Origin: Sneathiella marina
GTDB lineage: Bacteria > Pseudomonadota > Alphaproteobacteria > Sneathiellales > Sneathiellaceae
Reading direction: 5' to 3'
Assembly: GCF_023746535.1 (NCBI RefSeq)
Contig: NZ_CP098747.1
Location: 2,316,501 to 2,380,500 of the forward strand
DNA: 64,000 bases
The notes beneath the pieces are model-generated. The model was not told where the DNA came from. It worked only from the letters and a program-made list of their open reading frames with translations, and made no database searches. Numbering within the stretch: the first letter of the stretch is position 1; each line of letters begins with the position of its first letter. Positions 46,419 through 54,848 of the stretch are shown here, in pieces. The position numbers and the translations under genes were made by a program.

Positions 46419-47289
46419 ACTGGAAAACAGTATCGGACCGTGCAATCAATGATCCGCCATTCTCGCTCGTTTCATGAAACTCAACAGTGATTTTCTTGCC
46501 CAGATAGGGCTTGTCCGGATCGAAGGGCAGCACCAGATGCCGGTACGGAGTGGACAAATAAATGGCCAGATTGTTTAGTCTGGCAATGTCCTCACCATCC
46601 GCTTTTACAACCAGATCCCCCCGCAAGGAGCGGTCACCGGAACGCTCGACAATCATGGATATTCCCGGTTTTCCGTCTTCGGTCTCGGTGAGTTTCAAAT
46701 CGGATATCTCTGCGGTGCCGGTCAAATCTCCAACGCGCGCAAATACGGGAATTGACAGGCCATAAATGGCAGAAATATTTATGCCAAGACTTGCCTCATC
46801 GTCCTTTCCCGGTTCACCGGGCCGCAGCGAGGGAGGGGCTTGAGGATTGGGAAGCATGCGAAACAAAAGGTGAGAGCGATACTCGCCCGCTGGCAAATTT
46901 ACGGGGCGGCGAAACGCGACACGAACCGTTTGCACCTCCCCCGGTTCGAGGGTTATTTGCCGCGGCGAAAACCGGAGCATCTTGGTCGCGAACTGATCCT
47001 GGAACACCTCCTGACCCGCCCCCTCTTCGGGGACCTTTTCAAGCTTCCCATTTTCATTCATACGGAAATTTTGCAACGAAAGACGGTAAGAATGTGTTTC
47101 ATCATCACCATTTATCAACAGGATGGACTCGCTGCTGTTTCTGGTATCAAGTTCGACCAGTGTCGGGGCGACCATTAACCCGCTGGCCGCAAATACCGGT
47201 TGGGCCGCGGGAACAAGCAGAAAAAGAACGGCGGGAATATACCAGGCCGTCCAGCGTGACCTGAAAAAACTCAGCAACAAACTCTTCAT
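46417..47289 (-). CDS. PapD-like periplasmic pilus chaperone, copy 2
   Basis: The 290-residue paralogue of chaperone 1 has a signal peptide (to PVFA) and the signature LRFSPRQITLEPGEVQTVRV with GEYRSHLLFR. The same C-terminal domain features are present (SDLKLTETEDGKPGISM, YRHLVLPFD). It has its own operator-promoter and no usher behind it, so it must share the single usher or serve a different subset of subunits. A 16-residue insertion near the Gly/Glu-rich KVPEEGAGQE region distinguishes it. Confidence 0.87.
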   Translation of the reverse strand: MKSLLLSFFRSRWTAWYIPAVLFLLVPAAQPVFAASGLMVAPTLVELDTRNSSESILLINGDDETHSYRLSLQNFRMNENGKLEKVPEEGAGQEVFQDQFATKMLRFSPRQITLEPGEVQTVRVAFRRPVNLPAGEYRSHLLFRMLPNPQAPPSLRPGEPGKDDEASLGINISAIYGLSIPVFARVGDLTGTAEISDLKLTETEDGKPGISMIVERSGDRSLRGDLVVKADGEDIARLNNLAIYLSTPYRHLVLPFDPDKPYLGKKITVEFHETSENGGSLIARSDTVFQ

Positions 47290-47580
47290 AAAATCTTTCC
47301 TCTAAATATCAGGCGACATAACGCCTGTTTCGGTTTTTCTTCAAAACGACGGGCACATAAGAAACCCGCGTCCGGCAGCCTGTAACGCATATGGGCCCTA
47401 AAACCGCCATCGCTCATTAAATTCTCTTATTACGGGTAAGCGGCCGCAGCCGGTAATCCTGAGCCTCAGCAGTCCTGAGTTCCGACAATCCCGAGCCTCA
47501 ACAATCCCGAACACGTATGATGCCGCCATTCCGCCTTGCAGGAACGGAGAGATATTGTTGTCAAATCAGTCTGTCCTGCA

Positions 47581-47644
47581 ATTCTACGATATTGCCGGCC
47601 AAAACTTCACAAATGCAATGTAAAGGTATGTAACAGATTGTCAG
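47581..47644 (-). promoter_or_regulatory. operator-promoter of chaperone gene 2
   Basis: GTAAA (47620), GTAAC (47630) and GTCAG (47640) are 10 bp apart. The -10-like TAGAAT (47581-47586) follows after 33 bp on the minus strand. The region 47,440-47,690 is nearly the same as that at 48,490-48,745, a duplicated promoter. The leader is about 285 nt. Confidence 0.6.
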
Positions 47645-47670
47645 AAAGAGCGGGATTTGCGGATTTACAG

Positions 47671-48243
47671 TTAAGGGTAAACGACCGTTACGGTATAGGT
47701 GCCCCTGTAGATGCCAGGTGGCTGCAATGGTGAATGGCTGAATATTATGCCGCTTTTTACAAATAACTCTCCATCACTGTCTAAAGTACTTCCGTTATCA
47801 CGAGAGGGAACAATACCGATAACTGTCAGCGTATTTCTGTCCTCGTCATTGAGATCTCCTCCTTTTGTCATGGTAACGGTAACCGCTTCATCTGGACTGC
47901 CGGTGATCTTGAATACGCCCAATTGCGGTGATCCAAATGAGGAAACACTTGGGGCCAAGAGGTAGCCATCGGGATAGCGGCTGTCGCCGGAAAAATCTAC
48001 GGTAGTGTGAGTTGTGAGCGATGTATCAATGACCAGCCACCCGAAACTCAATAGGCTTATCTCTTCAATTGCTAACGGTTTTACCAGTTTTATGGCGACG
48101 GGATTATCCGTTGCTTCCTCCGCCCGGGCGGAGGCAACGGATCCCAGGTTGAGTATCAAAATCCCGCACATCCCGTAAAAGCTGTTCAGGGAGCGCGCCT
48201 TTATGAGCGCCCGTCTTTCATTGGTGGCTTCATTGATGTCCAT
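47671..48243 (-). CDS. DUF4402-like pilin-type subunit 4
   Basis: The precursor of about 190 residues has a long basic N-region before the hydrophobic core (GMCGILILNLG), cleaved near SARA. The mature part starts EEATDNPVAIKLVKPL, a motif shared by most subunits of the array. LSFGWL, GVFKITGS and a terminal YRGTYTVTVVYP follow. I chose ATG 48243 because AAGGCGGG lies upstream; an ATG at 48366 would add 41 atypical residues. Its promoter lies about 390 bp upstream, giving an unusually long leader. Confidence 0.8.
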   Translation of the reverse strand: MDINEATNERRALIKARSLNSFYGMCGILILNLGSVASARAEEATDNPVAIKLVKPLAIEEISLLSFGWLVIDTSLTTHTTVDFSGDSRYPDGYLLAPSVSSFGSPQLGVFKITGSPDEAVTVTMTKGGDLNDEDRNTLTVIGIVPSRDNGSTLDSDGELFVKSGIIFSHSPLQPPGIYRGTYTVTVVYP

Positions 48244-48635
48244 TTTCCCGCCTTCTTTTGCAACCCGCTTCCCCCCTTTGTTTATCCTCTGTTTGAACAC
48301 CGCTTGTGATCCCATGCTGCTCGTTTCCAACTTATCAGGCCCGCCAAAAACCCCTCTGTGATCCATAATGTCTATGGCCCATAACGCCAGAAGCCCGTTG
48401 AGCCCCTGTTGAGCCCGGTGTGGCCGGTTTTTTCAGTATTCCGGATTTCCTTCCGCCCGGGCAGCCGATCCCTCCCCGGATGTAAAATCCGGAACCGGCC
48501 GCAGCCGGTAATCCTGAGCCTCAACAGTCCTGAGTTCCGACAATCCCGAGCCTCAACAATCCCGAACAGGTATGATGCCGCCATTCCGCCTTGCAGGAAC
48601 GGAGAGATATTGTTGTCAAATCAGTCTGCCCTGCA

Positions 48636-48699
48636 ATTCTACGATATTGCCGGCCAAAACTTCACAAATGCAATGTAACGGTATGTAACAGATTGTCAG
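48636..48699 (-). promoter_or_regulatory. operator-promoter of subunit gene 4
   Basis: GTAAC (48675), GTAAC (48685) and GTCAG (48695) are spaced 10 bp. TAGAAT (48636-48641, minus strand) is 33 bp away. The sequence duplicates the region upstream of chaperone gene 2, including the spacer toward the preceding gene. Confidence 0.6.
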
Positions 48700-48725
48700 A
48701 AAGGGCGGGATTTGCGGATTTACAG

Positions 48726-49277
48726 CTAAGGGTAATTGGCCGTAACAGTGTAGGATCCCGTGTAAGTGCCAAGTGCCGGCTTACCTGAATACTCAAGCTC
48801 TATCCCGGTTGTTATAATTAGCACGCCATTACTGTCCAAGGTACCCTCATCACTGAATGGAGTACGATACATTTCTCTAATCTTCAGAATATCTCCCTTC
48901 CCATTACTGAGATTTGCTCCTTTCTCCACGCTAAAGGTAACAGTTGCGCCTGGGGTACCGGTGATCTTGATTTCGCCCAATTGACGCGTTCCAATTTTGG
49001 GACGGGCACTATAATTGAGTTCGTCGCTATACTCAAATTTTGCCAAGTGGCCACTACTACTACTATAAAAAGCTAGTGTATCGAAGCCGCCCACGCCATC
49101 AAGGACCACCCCTCCGAGATTCATTTTGGTTATCTCTTCAATTCCTAACGATTTCAGCAGTTTTATGGCGACGGGATTATCCGTTGCCTCTCCCGCCAGA
49201 GCGGAGGCGCCAAATCCCAGGCTGAGTATCAGAAGTCCGCAAACCCGGATAGGATATTTTCTAGCCCAGCTTTTCAA
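48726..49277 (-). CDS. DUF4402-like pilin-type subunit 5
   Basis: The precursor has about 183 residues if it begins at TTG 49277, where AAGGAA sits 6 nt upstream. The open frame extends to 49391 but overlaps the previous gene. The signal peptide is VCGLLILSLGFGASALA, and the mature start is GEATDNPVAIKLLKSLGIEEITKMNLGG. LGEIKITGTP, LDSNGVLIITTGIELEYS and GSYTVTANYP follow. The first 35 mature residues are nearly the same as those of subunit 6, while the middle differs: a recent duplicate with a divergent surface. No array of pentamers lies just upstream, so it is probably read from the subunit 6 transcript. Confidence 0.78.
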   Translation of the reverse strand: MKSWARKYPIRVCGLLILSLGFGASALAGEATDNPVAIKLLKSLGIEEITKMNLGGVVLDGVGGFDTLAFYSSSSGHLAKFEYSDELNYSARPKIGTRQLGEIKITGTPGATVTFSVEKGANLSNGKGDILKIREMYRTPFSDEGTLDSNGVLIITTGIELEYSGKPALGTYTGSYTVTANYP

Positions 49278-49344
49278 ATAGAGTTCCTTTATGAGTCCCC
49301 TTCCTTTCCTTTTGAAAAACTGCCACTGCTCATTTATTCTACAG

Positions 49345-49956
49345 CTAAGGGTAATTGACCGTAACAGTGTAGGTTCCCGTGTAAGCGCCAAGTGTCGGCG
49401 TACCTGAATACGAAATTTCTATCCCGGTTAGTAATGTTAGCATGCCGTTGCTGTCCAATCTATGCGGACCGGATCTACCAATTTGAATTCCTCTAATTTT
49501 CATATTAGTTGTCCCATTACTGAGAGTTCCTCCCACCATGCTTAAGTTAACAATTTCACTTGGGGTACCGGTGATCAAGATTTCGCCCCTTTGAGTCGCT
49601 GAAGTAGTGGGAGGGATAGTAGCATTGATATCTTCGTCATACTCAACTAAACCCAATCGGCCATTAGACTGATATAAGATTAGTGTATCAAAGCGGCCCC
49701 AGTCGACAACAGGACTGTACACCCCTCCGAGATTCATTTTGGTTATCTCTTTAATTCCTAACGATTTCAGCAGTTTTATGGCGACGGGATTATCCGTTGC
49801 CTCCTCCGCCAGGGCGGAGGTCGCAAACCCGAGGATGGCAGTTGCAAGCCCCAGGCCAATGACGGCATATGCGCATATTATAGGTAACGATTTTAAAGAT
49901 TTCATTTCAGGTAAAGATTTCATCCCTATACTTTTCCTTGAGAGTTTAAGTGACAT
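49345..49956 (-). CDS. DUF4402-like pilin-type subunit 6
   Basis: The precursor of about 203 residues has an unusual long N-region of repeated KSLPEMKSLKSLP-like segments before the hydrophobic core, cleaved after SALA. The mature part begins EEATDNPVAIKLLKSLGIKEITKMNLGG. RGEILITGTP, LDSNGMLTLLTGIEISYSG and TGTYTVTVNYP follow. ATG 49956 is preceded by GGCAGG; starts at 49974 or 49923 are also possible. The promoter probably lies upstream of a preceding subunit gene, since the 217-bp spacer lacks the phased pentamers. Confidence 0.82.
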   Translation of the reverse strand: MSLKLSRKSIGMKSLPEMKSLKSLPIICAYAVIGLGLATAILGFATSALAEEATDNPVAIKLLKSLGIKEITKMNLGGVYSPVVDWGRFDTLILYQSNGRLGLVEYDEDINATIPPTTSATQRGEILITGTPSEIVNLSMVGGTLSNGTTNMKIRGIQIGRSGPHRLDSNGMLTLLTGIEISYSGTPTLGAYTGTYTVTVNYP

Positions 49957-50006
49957 TTCGCCTGCCTCTGACATCCGATCCCACCCCGGATGTTAAATCC
50001 GGACCC

Positions 50007-50173
50007 GGCCGCAGCCGGTAATCCCGTGTAAGCCGCAACGCCATCTTCACATCAAACCACCCTGAAATATTGAGCCAATCGGCTATATGGAACTGTAATA
50101 TTCCCGGCCAGATGGCACCCATTATTCGGACAGATGACGATACCCTGTTCATTAGGAACCATGTCACAGCCCC
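50007..50173. repeat. conserved inter-subunit spacer repeat, copy 1
   Basis: This spacer, about 165 bp with CCGGCCGCAGCCGG at one end and TATTCCCGGCCAG in the middle, recurs with small changes at 50,823-50,990 and 54,130-54,299, and in diverged form near 51,930-52,097. It lacks the phased pentamers of the promoter regions. Confidence 0.75.
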
Positions 50174-50773
50174 CTATGAATAGTTCGCTACTACGGTATA
50201 GGTACCGTCGGTGTAAATTCCGTTTGCAGCAAGCGCGGGAATTATCAGTGTCACTCCTACATTAATCGTTAATTCTCCATTGTCGTTCAGGGCCGGGTTG
50301 GCACCTGCATTATGCTTAAAGTCAGTCATTTCCATCGTGTAGTTGACATTGCCAACGGTAAGGGTTGGACCAGAGACCCCCTCTATGGATATGGAAATGT
50401 CCTGATTTTTGCTACCGGTGATCTCGAATTCCCCTGCCACCACGTTGCCAGTTGCCGTTACCCCGCTGCTAGTGGCCACAGTGACTTCACCGTCAGGCGA
50501 CATTGTGACTTCCCTATCATAATTTACTCGAAGCGCTACCGTCCCAAAGTTCATTCTGATTTTCTCGGTAATATCGATCGGCGCCATGAACGCCATCGAG
50601 ACAGTCCCTGTTATCGGATTATCGGCCAAGGCCGAGGTCGCAAACCCGAGGCTGGCAATTGCAAGCCCCAGGCCAATGACGGCATATCCACGTATTTTAG
50701 GTAGTGATTTTAAAGATTTCATTTCAGATAAAGATCTCATCCCTTTACTTTTCCTTGAGAAATTAAGTGACAT
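50174..50773 (-). CDS. DUF4402-like pilin-type subunit 7
   Basis: The precursor of about 199 residues shares the KSLKSLP-type long leader and the core YAVIGLGLAIASLGFATSALA. The mature protein lacks the EATDNPVAIKL motif and starts DNPITGTVSMAFMAPIDIT. RMNFGTVAL, GEFEITGSK, MTDFKHNAGANPALNDNGEL and a terminal DGTYTVVANYS follow. The MTDFKHNAG block resembles subunit 3 and classic DUF4402 members. It lies in a run of closely related genes, with duplicated spacers on both sides. Confidence 0.82.
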   Translation of the reverse strand: MSLNFSRKSKGMRSLSEMKSLKSLPKIRGYAVIGLGLAIASLGFATSALADNPITGTVSMAFMAPIDITEKIRMNFGTVALRVNYDREVTMSPDGEVTVATSSGVTATGNVVAGEFEITGSKNQDISISIEGVSGPTLTVGNVNYTMEMTDFKHNAGANPALNDNGELTINVGVTLIIPALAANGIYTDGTYTVVANYS

Positions 50774-50822
50774 TTCGCCTGCCTCTGACATCCGACCCCT
50801 CTTCGGATGTTAAACCCGGACC

Positions 50823-50990
50823 CGGCCGCAGCCGGTAATCCTGTGTAAGCCGCAACGCCATCTTCGCATCAAACCATCCTGAAATATTGAGCCAATCGGC
50901 TATATGGAACTGTAATATTCCCGGCCAGGTGGCCCCCATTATTCGGACAGATGACGATATCCTGTTCATTTGGAACCATGTCACAGCCCC
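50823..50990. repeat. conserved inter-subunit spacer repeat, copy 2
   Basis: This is almost the same as the spacer at 50,007-50,173. Both keep a matching 73-codon open frame on the minus strand, but its differences are mainly amino-acid changing, so I treat it as non-coding. Confidence 0.75.
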
Positions 50991-51707
50991 TTACGGATAG
51001 TTCGCTGTTACGTCATAGATACCGCCCCTGTACTCACCGACAGATCCGGCTGGTATACGCAACTGCAGTCCAACTTTTAACATAAATTCTCCATTGGCTT
51101 CCAGAAACCCTCTTGGGCCATTTAAATCCATGTTAAGATTAGTCATTGTCAGCGTGGCACCGCTGTCATTTGACGGGTCCTCACCCGCCGCTATCGATAT
51201 GTCAACGGACCGGTTTGCGGCGCCGGTGATCTTGAATTCCCCTGCCGCCGGCAACCCGGTTGACGTCATCTGTGAACCACTATCGATGTCAGAGATGACA
51301 CCATCATAACCGATTGAAATCAATCTGTTTTTACTTGTATCCAGGGACACCGTACCAAAGTTCATTCTGACTTCCTCGGTAACCGTGACCGGCGACATTA
51401 ACTTCACCGATACGACCGATGCCTCCTCTTCGGCCGAGGCCGGGTTCCCTTTCCTGATCAAGGCTGGATTCCCTCTTCTGACCAAAGTTGAGGCTGGGCT
51501 TGAGGTTGGGATTGAGGTTGAGGCTGAGGCTGGGCTTGAGGTTGAGGCTGGGGTTGAGGCTGGGGTTGAGGTCTCTGCGGCCAAGGCGGAGGTGGCAAGC
51601 CCCAGGCCAATGGCGGCATATGCACATAGTTCCGGTAATGATTTTAAAGATTTCAATTCAGGTAAAGATTTCATCCCTATGGTTTTCCTTGAGACCTTAA
51701 TCAACAT
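50991..51707 (-). CDS. DUF4402-like pilin-type subunit 8 with repetitive Pro/Ala/Ser/Thr linker
   Basis: The precursor has about 238 residues, the longest of the set. After the leader (YAAIGLGLATSALA) comes a low-complexity segment of PAST/SPAS-type repeats and two RRGNPAL/RKGNPAS units (about residues 45-95). The usual domain follows: VRMNFGTVSLD, GEFKITGAA, LTMTNLNMD, LEANGEFMLKVGLQLRI and GGIYDVTANYP. The linker would hold the domain away from the fibre or the cell and can change length without a frameshift. I chose ATG 51707 (MLIKVSRK). Confidence 0.82.
   Translation of the reverse strand: MLIKVSRKTIGMKSLPELKSLKSLPELCAYAAIGLGLATSALAAETSTPASTPASTSSPASASTSIPTSSPASTLVRRGNPALIRKGNPASAEEEASVVSVKLMSPVTVTEEVRMNFGTVSLDTSKNRLISIGYDGVISDIDSGSQMTSTGLPAAGEFKITGAANRSVDISIAAGEDPSNDSGATLTMTNLNMDLNGPRGFLEANGEFMLKVGLQLRIPAGSVGEYRGGIYDVTANYP
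51490..51573 (-). repeat. 6-bp tandem repeat array inside subunit gene 8
   Basis: Fourteen consecutive hexamers of the types GAGGCT, GAGGTT, GGGCTT and GGGGTT encode the Ser/Pro/Ala/Thr linker. All units are two codons long, so slippage keeps the frame. Confidence 0.85.
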
Positions 51708-52097
51708 TTCACCTGCCCCCGATACATTATCTCGCAAAATTCACAGCTATATGTTCCCGCCGAGCCGCAGTCGAGCTCTTTAAAGTTTGCCGAACGTGGT
51801 TATGCTGAACATCGTTATACTGAAAAGCTGAACCTCCTTGCGATCTGGTCGTTGCGATCTGGCGCGGCCGGCCCTTCAGCAGTTCGGTATTTCCGCCTGC
51901 ATTTGACAACCGGGCCCTCTCCCCGGGTGTTAAATCCGGCGCCGGCCGCATCCGGTAATTCTGCGTGAACAGCAAATTCACTATCACCCAAAACCGCGTT
52001 AAACTGGAGATACATCAGTTGGTTATATGTAACCGCAGTATCTCCAGCCAGGAGCATCCTTCATTCAAACAAATGACGATGCCATATTCACAGCCCC
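51708..52097. other. spacer between subunit genes 9 and 8
   Basis: The part nearest gene 9 is a diverged copy of the inter-subunit spacer (single GTAAC at 52029, no phased partner, no -10-like hexamer at the expected place). The remainder has no recognisable feature. Open frames here are short and not conserved. Confidence 0.5.
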
Positions 52098-52640
52098 CTA
52101 ATTATAGTTCGCTTCTACGGTATAGGTACCGTTTGAGTACACACCAGTTGGAGCATTAGCAGGTACCACCAAATCCATTCCGACAATAATATCCAATTCA
52201 CCACTGGAATTCAGGGCCGGGGCGGCAGGAACATTAGTTTGTATATTCTGGAGTGTCAGTTCAGTATCAACAGAGTTGACTGTCAGTGTCGGGTTCGCCG
52301 TCGGCGTTACATCTATGGTAAGTCCCTGGCTTGGGGTGCCGGTGATTTTGAATGCCCCTGATGTTATGCTCCCGGTTGCCACAATTATACCAGTTGTTGT
52401 AATATCGACTGCATCCGCGAGGCCCAATTGAATTGTTCCTCCAGTTGTTGTATCCATCGCTATCGTTCCAAAGCTCGCTGGGGCTGTTTGGTTAATAATG
52501 ATCGTTTCCAATATTGTCGCCGAGACCCCCGCTATAAGCGATGTCGCCGAGGCCGAAGTTGCTAATCCGAGGCCAGCAGTTGCAAGCCCCAGGCCAATGG
52601 CTGCATATGCACATTTTTTAGATAAAATTTTCATCATCAA
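52098..52640 (-). CDS. DUF4402-like pilin-type subunit 9
   Basis: The 180-residue precursor has a compact leader (MMMKILSKKCAYAAIGLGLA, cleaved near ASA). The mature part is poor in charged residues: ASFGTIAMDTTTGG, GAFKITGTP, LTVNSVDTELTLQNI, LNSSGELDIIVGMDLVV, ending NGTYTVEANYN. It has its own operator-promoter. It probably heads the transcript covering subunits 8, 7, 6 and 5, because none of those has its own phased pentamers. Confidence 0.85.
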   Translation of the reverse strand: MMMKILSKKCAYAAIGLGLATAGLGLATSASATSLIAGVSATILETIIINQTAPASFGTIAMDTTTGGTIQLGLADAVDITTTGIIVATGSITSGAFKITGTPSQGLTIDVTPTANPTLTVNSVDTELTLQNIQTNVPAAPALNSSGELDIIVGMDLVVPANAPTGVYSNGTYTVEANYN

Positions 52641-52858
52641 TCTTAATCCTTATGTTGTTCAAGTATTTAAAATCCCGTCGGTCCCCGGTACAAAATCCTG
52701 CTTCCGTAAAAATCCCCGCCATCCCAAAAAGCAATTCTTTAGAATTCAATACCCCGAGGTGATTTAAAATGCAGAATTTCAATGTTTAAAATCCGGTTAC
52801 GCGAAATAATTTAGTCTGCTCAATCAGCGTGTTATAAAAACAGCACGTTGTAAAAAAA

Positions 52859-52922
52859 CATATAGGATATTCCCGGCCAGAATAACATCAATGCGATGTA
52901 ACGAAATGTAACGAAGTGTACT
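52859..52922 (-). promoter_or_regulatory. operator-promoter of subunit gene 9
   Basis: GTAAC (52898), GTAAC (52908) and GTACT (52918) are spaced 10 bp. The -10-like TATATG (minus strand, 52859-52864) is 33 bp from the nearest. The CTGGCCGGGAATATCC block lies between. Confidence 0.65.
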
Positions 52923-52946
52923 AAGCCGGATTTAACGGGCTTGGGG

Positions 52947-53432
52947 CTATGTATAATTTACTGTTACTGAATAGGTACCGCCGGCATAGACACCGGCTGG
53001 CGTCCCAGCAGGCACGTGAAGGATCATATCAATTCACCTGTTAAACTTCCCGCACTGTCTAGCTTGAGAGAGCGTGACTGAAAGCCGCCAAATAGCGTCG
53101 GCCATATATCCAGCACATGTTCGTTGGTCGTCATATTTGTTGGGAGCGTTACCTTGATGGTACGAGCCTCAACCTCTGCGTTCGGGCTACCGGAGATCCT
53201 GAACGCCCCTGCCTGCGAATTTCCATATGACGCAAATGTCGGATCACGTGAAATATGAGCAAGGCCGACAGGGGCAGAAAGCCCACTTATTCCATTTACA
53301 CTGGTATCAATGAGCAACTCGCCCAAATCCACCGGGGTTAATTGCTCAATTATCAGCGGTTTCAGCAGTTTTATGGCGACGGGATTATCCGTCGCCTCCC
53401 CCGCCCAGGCTGAGTATCAAAAACCCGCACAT
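52947..53432 (-). pseudogene. broken DUF4402-like subunit gene
   Basis: Three parts of one subunit gene are in different frames. The signal-peptide part (CGFLILSLG, ending in a stop soon after) lacks the usual SALA region. The middle has GEATDNPVAIKLLKPL and DLGELLIDTS; the C-terminal part (DMILHVPAGTPAGVY ... TVTVNYT) is shifted again near 53,024. The 5' end is joined directly to spacer sequence of the next gene, so start codon and leader are missing. Confidence 0.85.
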
Positions 53433-53481
53433 CCGGACGGCTGACGATATCCTGTTCACAGGATGCCATGTTCACAGCCCC

Positions 53482-54081
53482 CTATCGATAGTTCGCTGTT
53501 ACGGTATAGGTACCGTCCGTGAACTCACCAGTAGCACCAGCTGGCACACGCAAACCCATTCCTACATTAAACGTTGCTACTCCATTGCTGTCCAGGGTCA
53601 GTGTGGTACCTCCCCAAGGATAAAAAAACTCTATTGCCAGCTCACCGTCGCCATTTGACGGGTTATCACCCGCCGCAAACGTTATGTCAACTTGCTCTCC
53701 AACGGTGCCGCCGGTGATCTTGATTTCCCCTGCCGTTGGCGACCCAATTACTATGGGGTCGCGACCAAAATCGGCGGCACGGACCACACCGTTGGTGGTG
53801 ATTGCAATTATTGTAGAATCGGGCACAGGAATCACCTTTCCAAAGTTCATTTTGACCTCCTCGGTAAGAGTTAAGGGCGTCACTAACTTCACCGATACGG
53901 GCCCTTCACCCTCCTCCGCCATGGCGGAGGTCGCAAACCCGAGGCTGGCAGCTGCAAGCCCCAGGCCAATGACGGCATATGCGCACATTATAGGTAACGA
54001 TTTTAAAGATTTCATTTCAGGTAAATATCTCATCCCTTTACTTTTCCTTGAGAAATTAAGTGACATTTCCTTAAGTGACAT
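53482..54081 (-). CDS. DUF4402-like pilin-type subunit 10
   Basis: The precursor of about 199 residues has the long KSLKSLP-type leader, with a 15-bp duplication at the start (MSLKEMSL). The mature part starts EEGEGPVSVKLVTPLTLTEEVKMNFGKV. GEIKITGGT, AGDNPSNGDGELAIEF, LDSNGVATFNVGMGLRV and DGTYTVTANYR follow. ATG 54081 or 54066 could be used. It follows subunit 11 through a copy of the inter-subunit spacer and probably shares its transcript. Confidence 0.82.
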   Translation of the reverse strand: MSLKEMSLNFSRKSKGMRYLPEMKSLKSLPIMCAYAVIGLGLAAASLGFATSAMAEEGEGPVSVKLVTPLTLTEEVKMNFGKVIPVPDSTIIAITTNGVVRAADFGRDPIVIGSPTAGEIKITGGTVGEQVDITFAAGDNPSNGDGELAIEFFYPWGGTTLTLDSNGVATFNVGMGLRVPAGATGEFTDGTYTVTANYR

Positions 54082-54120
54082 TTCGCCTGCCTCTGACACC
54101 CGCCCCCTCTTCGGGTGTTA

Positions 54121-54299
54121 AATCCAGACCTGGCCGCAGTCGGTAATCCTGTGTAAGCCGCAACGCCATCTTCACATCAAACCACCCTGAAATATTAAGT
54201 CAATCGGTTAAATGTAACTGTGATATTCCCGGCCAGGTGGCGCCCTTTATTCGGACGGATGACGATATCCTGTTCACAGGATGCCATGTTCACAGCCCC
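54121..54299. repeat. conserved inter-subunit spacer repeat, copy 3
   Basis: This spacer matches those at 50,007 and 50,823 over most of its length. The minus-strand frame that is open in those copies is interrupted here, which argues against a small gene. Confidence 0.7.
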
Positions 54300-54848
54300 C
54301 TATTGATAGTTCGCTGTTACGGTATAGGTACCGTCCGTGAACTCACCTCTAACCCCGACAGGTATAAGTATTTCCATTCCAACATAAAACGTTAATTCTC
54401 CATTGCCGTCAAAATTCGTAGTGAAATTGATACCTTCTTCACTTCTAGGAACCCCCGTACTCAGCATGACACCGTCGGCATTTGTCGGGCCCGAGTTCAC
54501 ATCTCCCGCTAACAATATGTCAATTGCCTGGTTTGCGGTGCCGGTAACCTTGATTTCCCCTGTTACTGCCGGTCTAATTGTCACGAATGTTGCAGCAGTG
54601 CTGGCAATAAAATCACCTGCGGGGCTGAGGGTAACGGTTCCATCGCCCCCCCCGTGTCCTTCAAAAAGAAACGCTCCAAAGTCCAATTCGCGTACCTCTT
54701 CAATAGTGACCGGCGTCACTAACGTCACCGATATGGGCCCATCGCGCTCCTCCGCCAGGGCGGAGGTCGCAAACCCGAGGCTGGCAGCTGCAAGCCCCAG
54801 GCCAATGACGGCATATCCACGTATTTTAGGGAAATTTTTCACTATCAA
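54300..54848 (-). CDS. DUF4402-like pilin-type subunit 11
   Basis: The 182-residue precursor has the leader IRGYAVIGLGLAAASLGFA, cleaved after SALA. Mature landmarks are EERDGPISVTLVTPVTIEEV, LDFGAFLFEG with a Gly-rich GHGGGDG turn, GEIKVTGTA, DGNGELTFYVGMEILI and DGTYTVTANYQ. It has its own operator-promoter. The Gly-rich loop and the missing LLK motif set it apart from subunits 5 and 6. Confidence 0.84.
   Translation of the reverse strand: MIVKNFPKIRGYAVIGLGLAAASLGFATSALAEERDGPISVTLVTPVTIEEVRELDFGAFLFEGHGGGDGTVTLSPAGDFIASTAATFVTIRPAVTGEIKVTGTANQAIDILLAGDVNSGPTNADGVMLSTGVPRSEEGINFTTNFDGNGELTFYVGMEILIPVGVRGEFTDGTYTVTANYQ

Noticed and set aside
46088-46477. 129-codon plus-strand frame between subunit 3 and chaperone 2
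   Set aside because: It runs through the 14-bp repeats and into the chaperone gene in antisense, with low-complexity Pro/Arg composition.
47536-48788. Two plus-strand frames starting with the same 29 residues (47,536 and 48,591)
   Set aside because: They are opposite-strand frames within the duplicated promoter block and run into the 3' ends of subunit genes; similarity is explained by DNA duplication.
49946-50167. 73-codon minus-strand frame just after subunit 7, with an equally long counterpart at 50,763-50,984
   Set aside because: The two lie in duplicated spacers. Their differences are mostly amino-acid changing, and the third copy of the spacer (54,121-54,299) breaks the frame, so I read it as non-coding.
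52859-52922. Sigma-54 promoter in the TGGCCGGGAAT block of the subunit promoters
   Set aside because: The -24/-12 GG and GC spacing does not fit, whereas a -10-like hexamer at fixed distance from the operator fits all ten regions better.
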